Below, piece after piece: positions 14,179-22,975 of a stretch of DNA of 64,000 bases. The stretch's first letter is position 1. The number at the start of each line of letters is the position of its first letter. Under the pieces are notes generated by a model. It saw nothing but the letters and a program-made list of their open reading frames with translations. It searched no databases and was not told the origin of the DNA. Where the stretch lies: positions 868,001 through 932,000 of the forward strand of contig OY969702.1 in NCBI GenBank assembly GCA_963702055.1, given 5' to 3'. This stretch comes from CAWINX01 sp963702055 (GTDB lineage: Bacteria > Actinomycetota > Thermoleophilia > Solirubrobacterales > 70-9). The position numbers were made by a program, and so were the translations under genes.

Positions 14179-16167
14179 ATGAAGTCGGCAAGCACGGGGA
14201 GAGGCGAATTGCTCTGGGAGCCATCCGCCGGGATGGTCGAGCGGGCGCAACTGAGCGAGTTCATGCGCTGGCTGGAAACCGAGCGCGACTTGCGGTTCGC
14301 GGACTACGACGAGCTGTGGCGTTGGTCGGTTGACGACCTTGACGCCTTCTGGGGGGCGATCTGGGACTTCTTCGAGGTCCAGGCCGACGGCGAGCCGACC
14401 CCGGTCCTCGCGGGGCGTGAGATGCCCGGCGCCGAGTGGTTCCCCGGCGCGCGGCTCAACTACGCCGAGCACGTCTTCCGCGAACGCGACGACGCCGAGA
14501 CGGCGATCCTCCACGCCTCCGAGCTGCGCGAGCTCTCCGAGCTGAGCTGGGGCGAGCTGCGCTCCCGGGTGGCCGCGGTCGCCGCCGGCCTGCGCGCGCT
14601 CGGGGTCGAGCGCGGCGACCGCGTCGTCGCCTACATGCCGAACGTCCCCGAGACGATCGTCGCCTTCCTCGCGTCCGCCAGCCTCGGCGCGGTCTGGTCG
14701 AGCTGCTCGCCCGATTTCGGCCCGGCCAGCGTCGTCGACCGCTTCGCCCAGATCGAGCCCAAGGTCCTCTTCGCGGTCGACGGCTACCGCTACGGTGGCA
14801 AGGACTTCGACCGGCGGGAGACGCTGGCGCTGCTCCAGGAAGAGATGCCGAGCCTCGAGCGCACCGTCGTCCTCCCCTACCTCGATCCCGACCCGGACCT
14901 CTCCCCCCTGCGCGCCACGATGCGCTGGGACGAGCTGCTCGCCGCCGGCGAGGGCGCCGAGCTCGCCTTCGAGCGCGTCCCCTTCGACCACCCGCTATGG
15001 GTCCTCTACTCCTCCGGCACGACCGGCCTGCCGAAGGCGATCGTCCAGGGACAGGGCGGCATCCTGCTCGAGCACCTGAAGAAGCTCCACCTCCACGTCG
15101 ACTCCCACCCCGGCGATCGCCTCTTCTGGTTCACGACGACCGGCTGGATGATGTGGAACTTCCTCGTCTCCGGGCTGCTCACCCGCGCCGCGATCGTCCT
15201 CTACGACGGCAACCCCGGCCACCCCGACATGGGCGTGCTCTGGGACCTCGCCGAGCGCGCCGGGATCACCATGTTCGGCACCAGCGCCTCCTACATCGCC
15301 GCCTGCATGAAGGCCGGCGTCGAGCCCGGCGCCGGCCGCGACCTCAGTCGCCTCGGAGCGGTCGGCTCGACCGGCTCCCCCCTCTCCCCCGAGGGCTTCG
15401 ACTGGATCTACGAGCAGCTCGGCGCCGACACCTGGCTCTTCTCGACCAGCGGCGGCACCGACCTCTGCACCGCCTTCGTCGGCGGCGTCTCGCTGCTGCC
15501 CGTCTACCGCGGCGAGCTGCAGGGGCGGGCGCTGGGCGCCGCAGTCGAGGCCTGGGACGAGGAGGGCAACGCGGTGATCGACGAGGTCGGCGAGCTGGTC
15601 GTCACCGAGCCGATGCCCTCGATGCCCGTGTTCTTCTGGGGCGATCCCGACGGCGAGCGCTACCGGGCCAGCTACTTCGAGCACTACCCCGGCGTCTGGC
15701 GCCACGGCGACTGGATCGAGATCACCTCACGGGGCACGGCGGTGATCTACGGCCGCTCCGACTCGACCATCAACCGCTCCGGCATCCGCATGGGGACGAG
15801 CGAGATCTATCGCGCCGTGCTCGGCATCGAGGAGATCGTCGACGCCCTCGTCGTCGACATCCCGAGGCCCGGGACCGACGGCTGGATGCCGCTCTTCGTC
15901 GTCCTCCGCGAGGGAGCCGAGTTGGACGAGGGCCTGACCAGGGAGATCGCCCGCCGGGTGCGCGAGCAGTGCTCTCCCCGCCACGTCCCCGACCGGGTCT
16001 TCGCGATCGCCGAGGTGCCCCGCACCCTCAGCGGCAAGGTCCTCGAGGTGCCGGTCAAGCGGATCCTGATGGGCACCGCGCCGGAGCGGGCGGCCAGCCG
16101 CGACTCGCTCGCCAACCCCGCGGCGCTCGACTACTTCGTCGAGATGGCCTCCTCGCTCGACGCCTGA
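14179..16167 (+). CDS. aacS: Acetoacetyl-CoA synthetase
   Basis: A 662-aa adenylate-forming enzyme that activates acetoacetate with ATP and CoA. The N-terminal domain has the FxGAxLNYAEHVF-type block (WFPGARLNYAEHVFRERD, about 91-108). The AMP-binding P-loop is LWVLYSSGTTGLPKAIVQGQ (about 273-292). WFTTTGWMMWNFLVSG, the GDWIEITSRG/YGRSDSTINRSGIRMG hinge and a C-terminal catalytic lysine in RTLSGKVLEVPVK complete the ANL fold. The N-terminal block and length are those of acetoacetyl-CoA synthetases rather than acetyl-CoA synthetases. The adjacent opposing operon contains HMG-CoA lyase, which produces acetoacetate, so the gene pair fits leucine and ketone-body use. Start is the ATG at 14179, 44 nt past the tRNA. 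Confidence 0.93.
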   Translation: MKSASTGRGELLWEPSAGMVERAQLSEFMRWLETERDLRFADYDELWRWSVDDLDAFWGAIWDFFEVQADGEPTPVLAGREMPGAEWFPGARLNYAEHVFRERDDAETAILHASELRELSELSWGELRSRVAAVAAGLRALGVERGDRVVAYMPNVPETIVAFLASASLGAVWSSCSPDFGPASVVDRFAQIEPKVLFAVDGYRYGGKDFDRRETLALLQEEMPSLERTVVLPYLDPDPDLSPLRATMRWDELLAAGEGAELAFERVPFDHPLWVLYSSGTTGLPKAIVQGQGGILLEHLKKLHLHVDSHPGDRLFWFTTTGWMMWNFLVSGLLTRAAIVLYDGNPGHPDMGVLWDLAERAGITMFGTSASYIAACMKAGVEPGAGRDLSRLGAVGSTGSPLSPEGFDWIYEQLGADTWLFSTSGGTDLCTAFVGGVSLLPVYRGELQGRALGAAVEAWDEEGNAVIDEVGELVVTEPMPSMPVFFWGDPDGERYRASYFEHYPGVWRHGDWIEITSRGTAVIYGRSDSTINRSGIRMGTSEIYRAVLGIEEIVDALVVDIPRPGTDGWMPLFVVLREGAELDEGLTREIARRVREQCSPRHVPDRVFAIAEVPRTLSGKVLEVPVKRILMGTAPERAASRDSLANPAALDYFVEMASSLDA

Positions 16168-16168
16168 T

Positions 16169-16217
16169 GCGGTGCAACGCGTAGGCGGCCTGTCAGGCCA
16201 CCTACGCGTTGCACCGC
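16169..16217. terminator. Long hairpin between convergent genes (bidirectional terminator)
   Basis: Perfect 17-bp arms (16169-16185 and 16201-16217) extend after one mismatch by an inner ggcc/ggcc pair around loop tgtca. It begins one base after the aacS stop and ends before the ABC permease stop, the expected place for a shared terminator. There is no U-tract on either side. Its unusual length makes it comparable to the palindromic elements elsewhere in the window. Confidence 0.7.
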
Positions 16218-16224
16218 GGGGGGC

Positions 16225-16962
16225 TCAGGGTGTGCGCCGGCGCAGCGTGACGGCGCCGAGCGCCAGCAGCAGCACGATCGACCCGACGATCACGGTCACG
16301 TCAAGCGTCCCGCGAGAGCCGAGCGAACCCATGGTCGTGACGTTGTTCAGCGCCTCGAAGGCGTAGGTGAGGGGCATCGTGTCGGAAATGATCTGGAGGA
16401 TGCCGGCCATCTGGTCGCGGGCGACGAACAGTCCGCAGAGCAGCAGCTGCGGGAAAACGATCGCCGGCATGAACTGGACCGCCTGGAACTCGGTGCGGGC
16501 GAAGGCGCTGACGAAGAGGCCGAGTGACATCCCGAGCAGCGCGTTGCCCACCGCCAGCGCCACGACCGCGACGCTGGAGCCGACGACGTCGAGCCCGAGC
16601 GGGCCGAAGGCGACCGCGCCGGTGATCCCCGCCTGCACCACCGCGACCGCGGCGAAAGCGATCCCATAGCCGAACAGCAGGTCGAGCTTGGCCAGCGGCA
16701 GCGACATCAGCCGCTCCAGCGTTCCCGTGGTCCGCTCACGCAGCATCGTGATCGAGGTGACGACGAACATCGTGCTGAAGGGGAAGAGGCCGACCAGCGG
16801 CCCGCCGACGTGCTGGAAGGACTTCGGGTCCTGCTGGAAGGCGCCCTTGAGCAGCGTCAGCAGGAACGGGGGGACCACGAGCAGCAGGGCGATCGTGCGG
16901 GGGTCGCGGCGCAGCTGGGTCAGCACCCGCAGCGCCGTCGCCCAGGTAACCCGAGCGCTCAC
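16225..16962 (-). CDS. ABC-2 type transporter permease
   Basis: A 245-aa membrane protein with six hydrophobic segments and the ABC-2 layout: an N-terminal RVLTQLRRDPRTIALLLVVP segment, the LRERTTGTLERLMSLPL cytoplasmic block (about 73-89) characteristic of DrrB/NodJ-type exporters, and AFARTEFQAVQFMPAIVFPQ before the fifth segment. The GTG start overlaps the ATPase stop by 4 bp, so the two form one exporter. The substrate is not evident; drugs, lipids or polysaccharide are family options. Confidence 0.88.
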   Translation of the reverse strand: MSARVTWATALRVLTQLRRDPRTIALLLVVPPFLLTLLKGAFQQDPKSFQHVGGPLVGLFPFSTMFVVTSITMLRERTTGTLERLMSLPLAKLDLLFGYGIAFAAVAVVQAGITGAVAFGPLGLDVVGSSVAVVALAVGNALLGMSLGLFVSAFARTEFQAVQFMPAIVFPQLLLCGLFVARDQMAGILQIISDTMPLTYAFEALNNVTTMGSLGSRGTLDVTVIVGSIVLLLALGAVTLRRRTP

Positions 16963-17681
16963 CGCGCCTCCTCCTCCTCGATCAGCGCCAGGAAGGCCTG
17001 GTCGAGCTGGTTGTGACCGGTGCGCTCGCGCAACTCCGCCGGCGACTCGACCGCGAGCAGGCGCCCCTCGCGCATCAGCAACAGCTCGTCGCAGTGCTCG
17101 GCTTCCTCCATCACGTGACTGGAGACGAGCAGGGTCGCGCCGGCGGTGGCGAGCGAGCGAAACGTCGCCCAGAGGTCGCGCCGCAGGACCGGGTCGAGGC
17201 CGACGGTTGGCTCGTCGAGGACGAGCACGTCGGGCTCGCCGAGCAGCGCCGTCGCCAGCGAAACCCTGGCCTTCTGCCCACCGGAGAGGCTGGAGACGAC
17301 CTGGTCGGCCTGCTCGCCGAGGGCGACCGTGGCGATCGTCTCCTCAATCCGCCCGTCCTCCGTCCCGAGCACGCGGGCGAAGTAGCGCAGGTTCTCGCGC
17401 ACGCTGAGATCGCCGTACACCGACGGCGCCTGGGTGACGTATCCGACCCGGCGCCGCAGCGACGCGGACCCTGCCGCCTCGCCCATCACCGCGACCGCGC
17501 CCGAGTCGACGATCTGCACCCCGACGATCGCCCGCATCAGCGTCGTCTTGCCGCAGCCGCTCGGACCGAGCAGGCCCGTCACCCGCCGCGGCGCCACCTC
17601 GAAGCTGAGGCCATGCAGGACCTCGCGCCCGCCGCGACTGACCACGAGGTCGTCAACGCCGATCGCGGGCCCGGACTGCAC
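16959..17681 (-). CDS. ABC transporter ATP-binding protein
   Basis: A 240-aa nucleotide-binding subunit of the DrrA/CcmA class. Walker A is GLLGPSGCGKTTLMRAIVG (about 36-54), the Q loop is YVTQAPSVYGDLSVREN, the signature is SSLSGGQKARVSLATAL and Walker B is DVLVLDEPTVGLDP, followed by the switch His in LLVSSHVMEEAE. The GTG start is 18 nt after the carboxylase stop, so it probably belongs to the same long transcript. Partner permease is the next gene. Confidence 0.93.
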   Translation of the reverse strand: MQSGPAIGVDDLVVSRGGREVLHGLSFEVAPRRVTGLLGPSGCGKTTLMRAIVGVQIVDSGAVAVMGEAAGSASLRRRVGYVTQAPSVYGDLSVRENLRYFARVLGTEDGRIEETIATVALGEQADQVVSSLSGGQKARVSLATALLGEPDVLVLDEPTVGLDPVLRRDLWATFRSLATAGATLLVSSHVMEEAEHCDELLLMREGRLLAVESPAELRERTGHNQLDQAFLALIEEEEAR

Positions 17682-17699
17682 GCCGCAAGCCTATTTGCC

Positions 17700-19220
17700 C
17701 TACGCGGGCGTGACGGGGTTGCGCCGCTCGGCGAAGGAGCGGTCCTTGCCCGCCGCGTAGGCGAAGCGGCGGATCAGGTCGGCGCGCAGGTCCGCCGGCT
17801 CGACCACCGCGTCGACCACCAGCTCGGAGGCGAGGTGCAGCAGGTCGATGTCCTCGGCGTACTCGGCGCGCTTCTCCTCGACGAAGCGCTCGCGCTCGGC
17901 CTCGTCGGAGATCGCCTGGATCTGGTTGTAGAAGACGGCGTTGATCGCCGCCTGCGGACCCATCACCGCGATCGAGGCGCTCGGCAGGGCGATGCAGCAG
18001 TCGGGCTCGAAGGCCGGTCCGGCCATCGCGTAGAGGCCGGCGCCGTAGGCCTTGCGGACGATCACCGAGATCTTCGGCACCGTCGCCTCCGACACTGCGC
18101 TGATCATCTTCGCGCCGTGGCGGATGATCCCCTGGCGCTCGACCGCGGTGCCGATCATGAACCCGGGCACGTCGGCGAGGAAGAGCAGCGGCACGTTGAA
18201 GGCGTTGCAGGTCTGGATGAAGCGGGCGGCCTTGTCGGCGGAGTCGACGAAGAGGACGCCGCCGGTGTGCTTGGGCTGGTTGGCGACGACGCCGACGACG
18301 CGCCCGTCGAGGCGCCCGTAGCCGACGATCAGCTCTTTCGCCCAGCGCCTGTGGACCGGCAGGAAGGAGTCGGCGTCGAGCAGCGAGTCGAGCAGCTTCT
18401 GCATGTCGAAGGGGCGGTTCTCGTCCTCGGGCAGGATCGAGGCGATCGGCTCCTCGGAGGCCGGCTCGGCGGCCGCAGCGGGCGGCGGCTCCTCACGCCA
18501 GTTGCCCGGCATGTAGGACAGGTAGCGCTTGGCGAGGTCGATCGCCTCCTCGTCGCTCTTGACGAGGAAGTGGCCGCAGCCGGAGACGCCGGTGTGCATC
18601 TTCGCCCCGCCCATCTCCTCCAACGTCACCTTCTCGCCGATCACCATCTCCGCCATCCGCGGCGAGCCCAGGTACATCGAGGCGTTGCCCTCGCGCATGA
18701 TCACGACGTCGCAGAAGGCCGGGATGTAGGCGCCGCCGGCGGCGCTCGGCCCGAATAGCAGGCAGACCTGCGGCACCTGGCCGGAGAGGCGCACCTCGTT
18801 GTGGAAGATCCGCCCGGCGCCGCGACGGCCGGGGAACATCTGCACCTGTTCGGTTATCCGCGCCCCCGCGGAGTCGACCAGGTAGACCATCGGCAACTGC
18901 GATTTCAGCGCCCGTTCCTGGACGCGGAGGATCTTCTCGACAGTCTTCGGTCCCCAGGAGCCGGCCTTGACGGTCGGGTCGTTGGCCATCAGCGCGACGC
19001 GGCGACCGTCGATCGTCGCCAGCCCGGTGACGACGCCGTCGGCGCCCAGCCCATCCTGATCCCAGTTGGCGAGCAGCCCCTCCTCGACAAAGGAGCCGGG
19101 ATCGACCAGGCGCTCCACTCGCGCGCGGACCGGCAGCTTGCCCTGCTCGGCGGTCTTCTCGTGATGGCGTTGCGGACCACCGGCGAGGGCGGCCTCAAGG
19201 GCCTCGGCGAACTCAGTCAC
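17700..19220 (-). CDS. Acyl-CoA carboxylase carboxyltransferase (beta) subunit
   Basis: A 506-aa crotonase-fold carboxyltransferase that moves CO2 from carboxybiotin to an acyl-CoA. N-terminal domain blocks are GKLPVRARVERLVDPGSFVE, ANDPTVKAGSWGPKTVEK, YLVDSAGARITEQVQMFPGR and LLFGPSAAGGAYIPAFCDVV (oxyanion glycines). The C-terminal domain has GGVLFVDSADKAARFIQTCN and PLLFLADVPGFMIGTAVE. The neighbouring HMG-CoA lyase makes a methylcrotonyl-CoA carboxylase role in leucine breakdown likely. The biotin carboxylase/BCCP subunit is not in this window, so propionyl-CoA or another acyl-CoA remains possible. The GTG start is 38 nt after mvaB. Confidence 0.9.
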   Translation of the reverse strand: MTEFAEALEAALAGGPQRHHEKTAEQGKLPVRARVERLVDPGSFVEEGLLANWDQDGLGADGVVTGLATIDGRRVALMANDPTVKAGSWGPKTVEKILRVQERALKSQLPMVYLVDSAGARITEQVQMFPGRRGAGRIFHNEVRLSGQVPQVCLLFGPSAAGGAYIPAFCDVVIMREGNASMYLGSPRMAEMVIGEKVTLEEMGGAKMHTGVSGCGHFLVKSDEEAIDLAKRYLSYMPGNWREEPPPAAAAEPASEEPIASILPEDENRPFDMQKLLDSLLDADSFLPVHRRWAKELIVGYGRLDGRVVGVVANQPKHTGGVLFVDSADKAARFIQTCNAFNVPLLFLADVPGFMIGTAVERQGIIRHGAKMISAVSEATVPKISVIVRKAYGAGLYAMAGPAFEPDCCIALPSASIAVMGPQAAINAVFYNQIQAISDEAERERFVEEKRAEYAEDIDLLHLASELVVDAVVEPADLRADLIRRFAYAAGKDRSFAERRNPVTPA

Positions 19221-19258
19221 GGGCGCAGCCTATCCGCGTCGTGCCCGCCGGCCGGGAC

Positions 19259-20182
19259 TCAACCGTCCCGGTGCCAATCGACGGGACCGGCGCGGAGGAC
19301 GTGGGAGCCGAGCGGGCGGCCGAGCACCTCCTGCGCGGCGCGCGAGGCGTCGATCAGCCGCGGCAGGTCGATTCCGGTCTTCACTCCCATCTCATCCAGC
19401 ATCGAGACGACGTCCTCGGTGGCGACGTTGCCGGTGGCGCCGGGCGGGACCGGGCAGCCGCCCAGCTCGCCGAAGCTCGACTCGAAGGACTCGATTCCCT
19501 CTTCGAGCGCGGCGAGCACGTTCGCCAGCCCCTGGCCCCGGGTGTTGTGGAAGTGAGCGGTCAGCTCGACCCCGCCGAGCCGCTCGCGCGCGGCGGCGAA
19601 GAACGCGTGGACCTGGCGCGGATTCGCCATCCCGGTGGTGTCGCCGAACCCAACCTCGGCGCAACCGGCGGCGGCGAGCCGCTCGGCGATTTCGAAGACT
19701 CGCTCCCGCGGGACCTCTCCCTCGTAGGGACAGCCGAAGGAGGTGGAGATCACCCCCTCGCAGCGCAGGCCCGCCTCCCTCGCCGCGGCGATCGTCCGCT
19801 CCAGCCCCGCCAGCGACTCCTCGATCGAGCGGTTGACGTTGCGGCGGTTGTGGGTCTCGGAGGCGGAGAGGAAGAGGTTGGCCTCGTCGAAGCGGTCGCG
19901 TTGCGCCAGCGCCCGCTCCAACCCGCGCTCGTTGGGAATCAGGACCGAGAAGGCGACCCCATCGCGCCTCTGCGCCGCGGCCAGCACCTCCTCCGCGTCG
20001 GCGAGCTGCGGGATCACCTCCGGCCGCACGAAGGACGTCACCTCCAACCGCGCCAGCCCGGTCGCCGAGAGCATGTCGATCAATCGCACCTTCTCGGCGG
20101 TCGGGATCGTCTCCGGCTCGTTCTGGAAGCCGTCGCGAGGACCGACCTCGCGGATCCGGACGCTGCTGGGCATAGCGGCCAT
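19259..20182 (-). CDS. mvaB: Hydroxymethylglutaryl-CoA lyase
   Basis: A 307-aa TIM-barrel lyase that cleaves HMG-CoA to acetyl-CoA and acetoacetate, the last step of leucine degradation. Catalytic features are visible: REVGPRDGFQNE (about 11-22, with the key Arg and Asp), STSFGCPYEGEV, the metal-site GFGDTTGMANP, TAHFHNTRGQG with paired His, and the active-site Cys loop FGELGGCPVPPGATGN near residue 240. Length and motif order match bacterial HMG-CoA lyases. It sits between a thioesterase-like gene and a carboxylase beta gene on one transcript. Acetoacetyl-CoA synthetase is about 3 kb away. Confidence 0.93.
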   Translation of the reverse strand: MAAMPSSVRIREVGPRDGFQNEPETIPTAEKVRLIDMLSATGLARLEVTSFVRPEVIPQLADAEEVLAAAQRRDGVAFSVLIPNERGLERALAQRDRFDEANLFLSASETHNRRNVNRSIEESLAGLERTIAAAREAGLRCEGVISTSFGCPYEGEVPRERVFEIAERLAAAGCAEVGFGDTTGMANPRQVHAFFAAARERLGGVELTAHFHNTRGQGLANVLAALEEGIESFESSFGELGGCPVPPGATGNVATEDVVSMLDEMGVKTGIDLPRLIDASRAAQEVLGRPLGSHVLRAGPVDWHRDG

Positions 20183-20191
20183 GCTCGAAGC

Positions 20192-20587
20192 CTAGGACGC
20201 CGGCGAGCCGAGCTGATCGAAGGCGACGACACGGCGCTCGTGGGTGCCGACCCCGATCGTCCTCTCCCCCTCGGTGACCCCGACCTCGAAACGAAGCTTG
20301 CGCCCCTCGACGACCTCGCGCAGGGTCGCCCGCGTTCGGCAGACCGCCCCCTCGGCGGCGGCCGCGACGTGCTTGATGCAGACCTCGAAGCCGACCGTGG
20401 CGCGACCCTCCGGCAGGTGCTCGTAGGCGAGCATCTGGGCGCTCCCCTCCATCATCGCGATCATCCCCGGCGTCGAGAGCACCCTCGCGGTGATCGTGCC
20501 GGCGACGTCGGTGACCAGCGGCGGGGCGACCGTGAACTCGTCGGTGCGCTCGATTCCCGGCGCGAGGGTCGTCTCGAGCTCGGCCAT
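20192..20587 (-). CDS. Hotdog thioesterase, fluoroacetyl-CoA thioesterase-like
   Basis: A 131-aa single-hotdog protein. It resembles the FlK-type subfamily: VAPPLVTDVAGTITARVLSTP, the helix ARVLSTPGMIAMMEGSAQM with a conserved Glu, YEHLPEGRATVGFEVCIKHV with a His, and VVEGRKLRFEVGV. Such enzymes hydrolyse small acyl-CoA thioesters. The start overlaps the SDR stop (TGATG), so the two are translationally coupled. In this catabolic operon it may release CoA from stalled intermediates; the substrate is inferred only in that broad sense. Confidence 0.8.
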   Translation of the reverse strand: MAELETTLAPGIERTDEFTVAPPLVTDVAGTITARVLSTPGMIAMMEGSAQMLAYEHLPEGRATVGFEVCIKHVAAAAEGAVCRTRATLREVVEGRKLRFEVGVTEGERTIGVGTHERRVVAFDQLGSPAS

Positions 20588-21321
20588 CAGACCATCCCCA
20601 GCCCGCCGCTCACGCCCAGGGTCTCGCCGGTTACGTAGGTGGCGTCTTCGGAGGCGAGGAAGGCGACCGCGGCGGCCACCTCGTCGGGTTGACCGAGGCG
20701 CTTCAACTGAGTCAGGCCCTTCATCGTCTCGATCACTTTCTCGCCGATCTCGCCGAACTCCTTGGCCCCCATCAGCAACGGCGTCTCGATCGGGCCGGGC
20801 GCTATCGCGTTGGCGGTGATCCCGTAGCGGCCGCTCTCGCGGGCGATCGTCTTCATGAACGCGATCACGCCGCCCTTGGCGGCGGAGTAAACGGCCGAGC
20901 CCTTCGATCCGACCCGGCCCGCCTCGGAGGAGATGCTGACGATCCGCCCGTAGCCGGCCTCCTGCATCCCGGGCAGCGCGGCGAAGGTGCAGTTGAGGAC
21001 GCCGGTCAGGTTGATCGCCAGGACCCGCTGCCACTGCTCGGGGCTCGTGTAGGTGAAGAAGCCAAACTCGTCGGTGCCGGCGTTGTTGACCAGCACGTCC
21101 AGCGTGCCGGCGGCCTCCACCGCCGCCTGGGCCGCCTCGAGATCGGTGACGTCCAGCTCGATCGCGTGCCCGGCGATCTCGCCCGCAACCTTCTCGGCGC
21201 CCGCGACGTCGATGTCGCCGACCCAGACCTCGGCGCCCTCGGCGGCGAGCCTCGCGGCGATCGCCGCGCCGATCCCGCTGGCGCCCCCCGTGACCAGAGC
21301 CTTCCGTCCCTCGAGCCTCAT
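20587..21321 (-). CDS. Short-chain dehydrogenase/reductase (FabG-like)
   Basis: A 244-aa classical SDR. ATG at 21321 starts MRLEGRKALVTGGASGIGAA with the cofactor motif; other motifs are VNNAGTDEFG (NNAG), the catalytic Ser in SISSEAGRVG, YSAAKGGVIAFMK (YxxxK) and the NAIAPGPIETPL region. An Asp at the end of strand 2 (GDIDVAG) suggests NAD+ preference. It resembles 3-oxoacyl or 3-hydroxyacyl-CoA dehydrogenases. First gene of the minus-strand operon, 29 nt from the divergent npdG start, so the promoters must overlap. Confidence 0.88.
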   Translation of the reverse strand: MRLEGRKALVTGGASGIGAAIAARLAAEGAEVWVGDIDVAGAEKVAGEIAGHAIELDVTDLEAAQAAVEAAGTLDVLVNNAGTDEFGFFTYTSPEQWQRVLAINLTGVLNCTFAALPGMQEAGYGRIVSISSEAGRVGSKGSAVYSAAKGGVIAFMKTIARESGRYGITANAIAPGPIETPLLMGAKEFGEIGEKVIETMKGLTQLKRLGQPDEVAAAVAFLASEDATYVTGETLGVSGGLGMV

Positions 21322-21350
21322 CGGTCGCTGAGCATAGACTGGCGGCCGCC

Positions 21351-22043
21351 ATGGCAGACGTCGCACCGATCCCGATCGTCGGCGGAACCGGCGCCCTCGG
21401 CGCCGGCCTGGCGCTGCGCTGGGCGAAGGCGGGGGCGCCGATCGCAATCGGCTCTCGCTCCGCCGAACGCGCCGAGGAGGCCGCCGCCAAGATCCGTGAG
21501 GCGGTTCCCGGCGCCGAGGTCGAGGGGCTCCTCAACGAAGAGGCGGCCAAGCGCGCCGAGATCGTCTTCCTCACCGTCCCCTTCCGCGCCCAGTCGGAAA
21601 ACCTCAACAACCTTCGCGAGGCGCTGCGGCCCGGCCAGATCCTCGTCGACTGCACCGTCCCCCTCGCCGCGGCGGTCAGCGGCAAGGCGACCCGCTCGCT
21701 CGGTGTCTGGCAGGGCTCGGCGGCGCAGCAGGCGCAGGAGATGGTCCCCGAGGGCGTCACCGTCGTCGCGGCGCTGCACACCGTCGGGGCGCCGACCCTC
21801 GCCGACGCGAGCGCCGAGCTGGGCGAGGACGTCCTCGTCTGCGGCGACCGCAAGGCCGACAAGGCCCGGGTGGCGCGGCTGATCGAGCTGATCCCCGGCC
21901 TGCGCGCCGTCAACGCCGGCCCGCTGGAGATGGCGCGGATCGTCGAGCAGCTGACCCCGATGCTGATCTCCGTCAACACCCGCTACAAGGCGCACGCCGG
22001 CATCCGACTGACCGGCCTGCCCGACGCCGACCACTGGGCGTGA
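21351..22043 (+). CDS. npdG: F420H2:NADP+ oxidoreductase
   Basis: A 230-aa Rossmann protein that exchanges hydride between F420H2 and NADP+. The N-terminal PIVGGTGALGAGLALRWAKA and IGSRSAERAEEAA (Ser/Arg for NADP phosphate) and the central EIVFLTVPFRAQSENL block match Fno/NpdG. A WQGSAAQQAQEMVPEGVTVV stretch and a C-terminal INTRYKAHAG-type motif (SVNTRYKAHAGIRLTG) are also characteristic. It is the first gene of a four-gene F420 operon; its stop overlaps the GTG of cofD. Start is the ATG at 21351. Confidence 0.92.
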   Translation: MADVAPIPIVGGTGALGAGLALRWAKAGAPIAIGSRSAERAEEAAAKIREAVPGAEVEGLLNEEAAKRAEIVFLTVPFRAQSENLNNLREALRPGQILVDCTVPLAAAVSGKATRSLGVWQGSAAQQAQEMVPEGVTVVAALHTVGAPTLADASAELGEDVLVCGDRKADKARVARLIELIPGLRAVNAGPLEMARIVEQLTPMLISVNTRYKAHAGIRLTGLPDADHWA

Positions 22044-22972
22044 GGGTCGCGCTCCTCGCCGGCGGGACCGGCGGCGCGAAACTGGGAGCGGGACTGCAGG
22101 AGCTGATCGGCGCCGACCTCGCCGTGATCGCCAACACCGGCGACGACATCGAGACCCTCGGCGTCCACGTCTCCCCCGACCCCGACCTGGTCACCTACTG
22201 GCTCAGCGGCGAGATCGACGAGGAGCGCGGCTGGGGGTTGCGCGACGACGGCTTCGCCGCCTTCGAGCGACTTGCCAAGCTCGGCGCCCCCGACTGGTTC
22301 CGCCTCTCCGACCGCGACCTCGCCGCCTGCCTCTACCGGCGCCAGTTCCTCAACGAGGGCGGACGGCTGACCGACGCCCAGGCGCAGATCGCCCGTGCCC
22401 TCGGGGTCGCCGCGCAGGTGCTGCCGATGTGCGAGGCGCCGGTGCGAACCGTGGTGCTGACAGCGACCGGGCGGCGCAACCTGCAGGAGTACCTGATCGT
22501 CGACCGGGGTGAGCCCGAGATCCATGGGGTCGAGCTGGACGGCATCGAGGCGGCCGAGCCGACCCCGGAGGCGCTCAGGGCGCTGCGACAGGCCGACGCG
22601 ATCGTGCTCGGCCCCTCCAATCCGGTAATCAGCATCGGCCCGATCCTCGCCCTCCAGGGGATGCGCGAGGCGATCGCCGAGGCCGGCGTCCCCGTTGTCG
22701 CGGTCAGCCCCTTCGTCGCCGGCCAGGTCGTCAAGGGCCCGACCAGCCGCTTCATGCAGGCGATCGGGCGACCCTCGACCGCGGCGGGAGTTGCCTCCCT
22801 CTACGCCGGGCTGATCGACGCGATGGTCGTCGACGAGGGGGATCCCGATCCCCCGCCGGAAGAGATCCCCACCCTCACGACGGCGACCCTGATGGAGGGA
22901 GCCGGCGGACGAGCCCGAGTGGCGCGCGCCGTCCTCGACTACACCGCCGGCCTCGCTTCGGGTGGGCCCTGA
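22040..22972 (+). CDS. cofD: 2-phospho-L-lactate (or phosphoenolpyruvate) transferase CofD/FbiA
   Basis: A 310-aa enzyme that joins the activated phosphate-linked C3 unit to Fo, giving F420-0 or dehydro-F420-0. GTG start at 22040. The N-terminus MRVALLAGGTGGAKLGAGLQ and IANTGDDIETLGVHVSPD(P)D block, WFRLSDRDLAACLYR, and IVLGPSNPVISIGPIL near residue 190 are diagnostic for CofD. Towards the C-terminus AVSPFVAGQVVKGP completes the match. It is coupled to npdG upstream and lies 3 nt before cofC. Confidence 0.94.
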   Translation: MRVALLAGGTGGAKLGAGLQELIGADLAVIANTGDDIETLGVHVSPDPDLVTYWLSGEIDEERGWGLRDDGFAAFERLAKLGAPDWFRLSDRDLAACLYRRQFLNEGGRLTDAQAQIARALGVAAQVLPMCEAPVRTVVLTATGRRNLQEYLIVDRGEPEIHGVELDGIEAAEPTPEALRALRQADAIVLGPSNPVISIGPILALQGMREAIAEAGVPVVAVSPFVAGQVVKGPTSRFMQAIGRPSTAAGVASLYAGLIDAMVVDEGDPDPPPEEIPTLTTATLMEGAGGRARVARAVLDYTAGLASGGP

Positions 22973-22975
22973 GGA

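Noticed and set aside
14006..14224. N-terminal extension of the SQR-like protein
   Set aside because: The extra residues come from the tRNA-Leu gene and lack similarity; the FAD motif begins right after the ATG at 14005.
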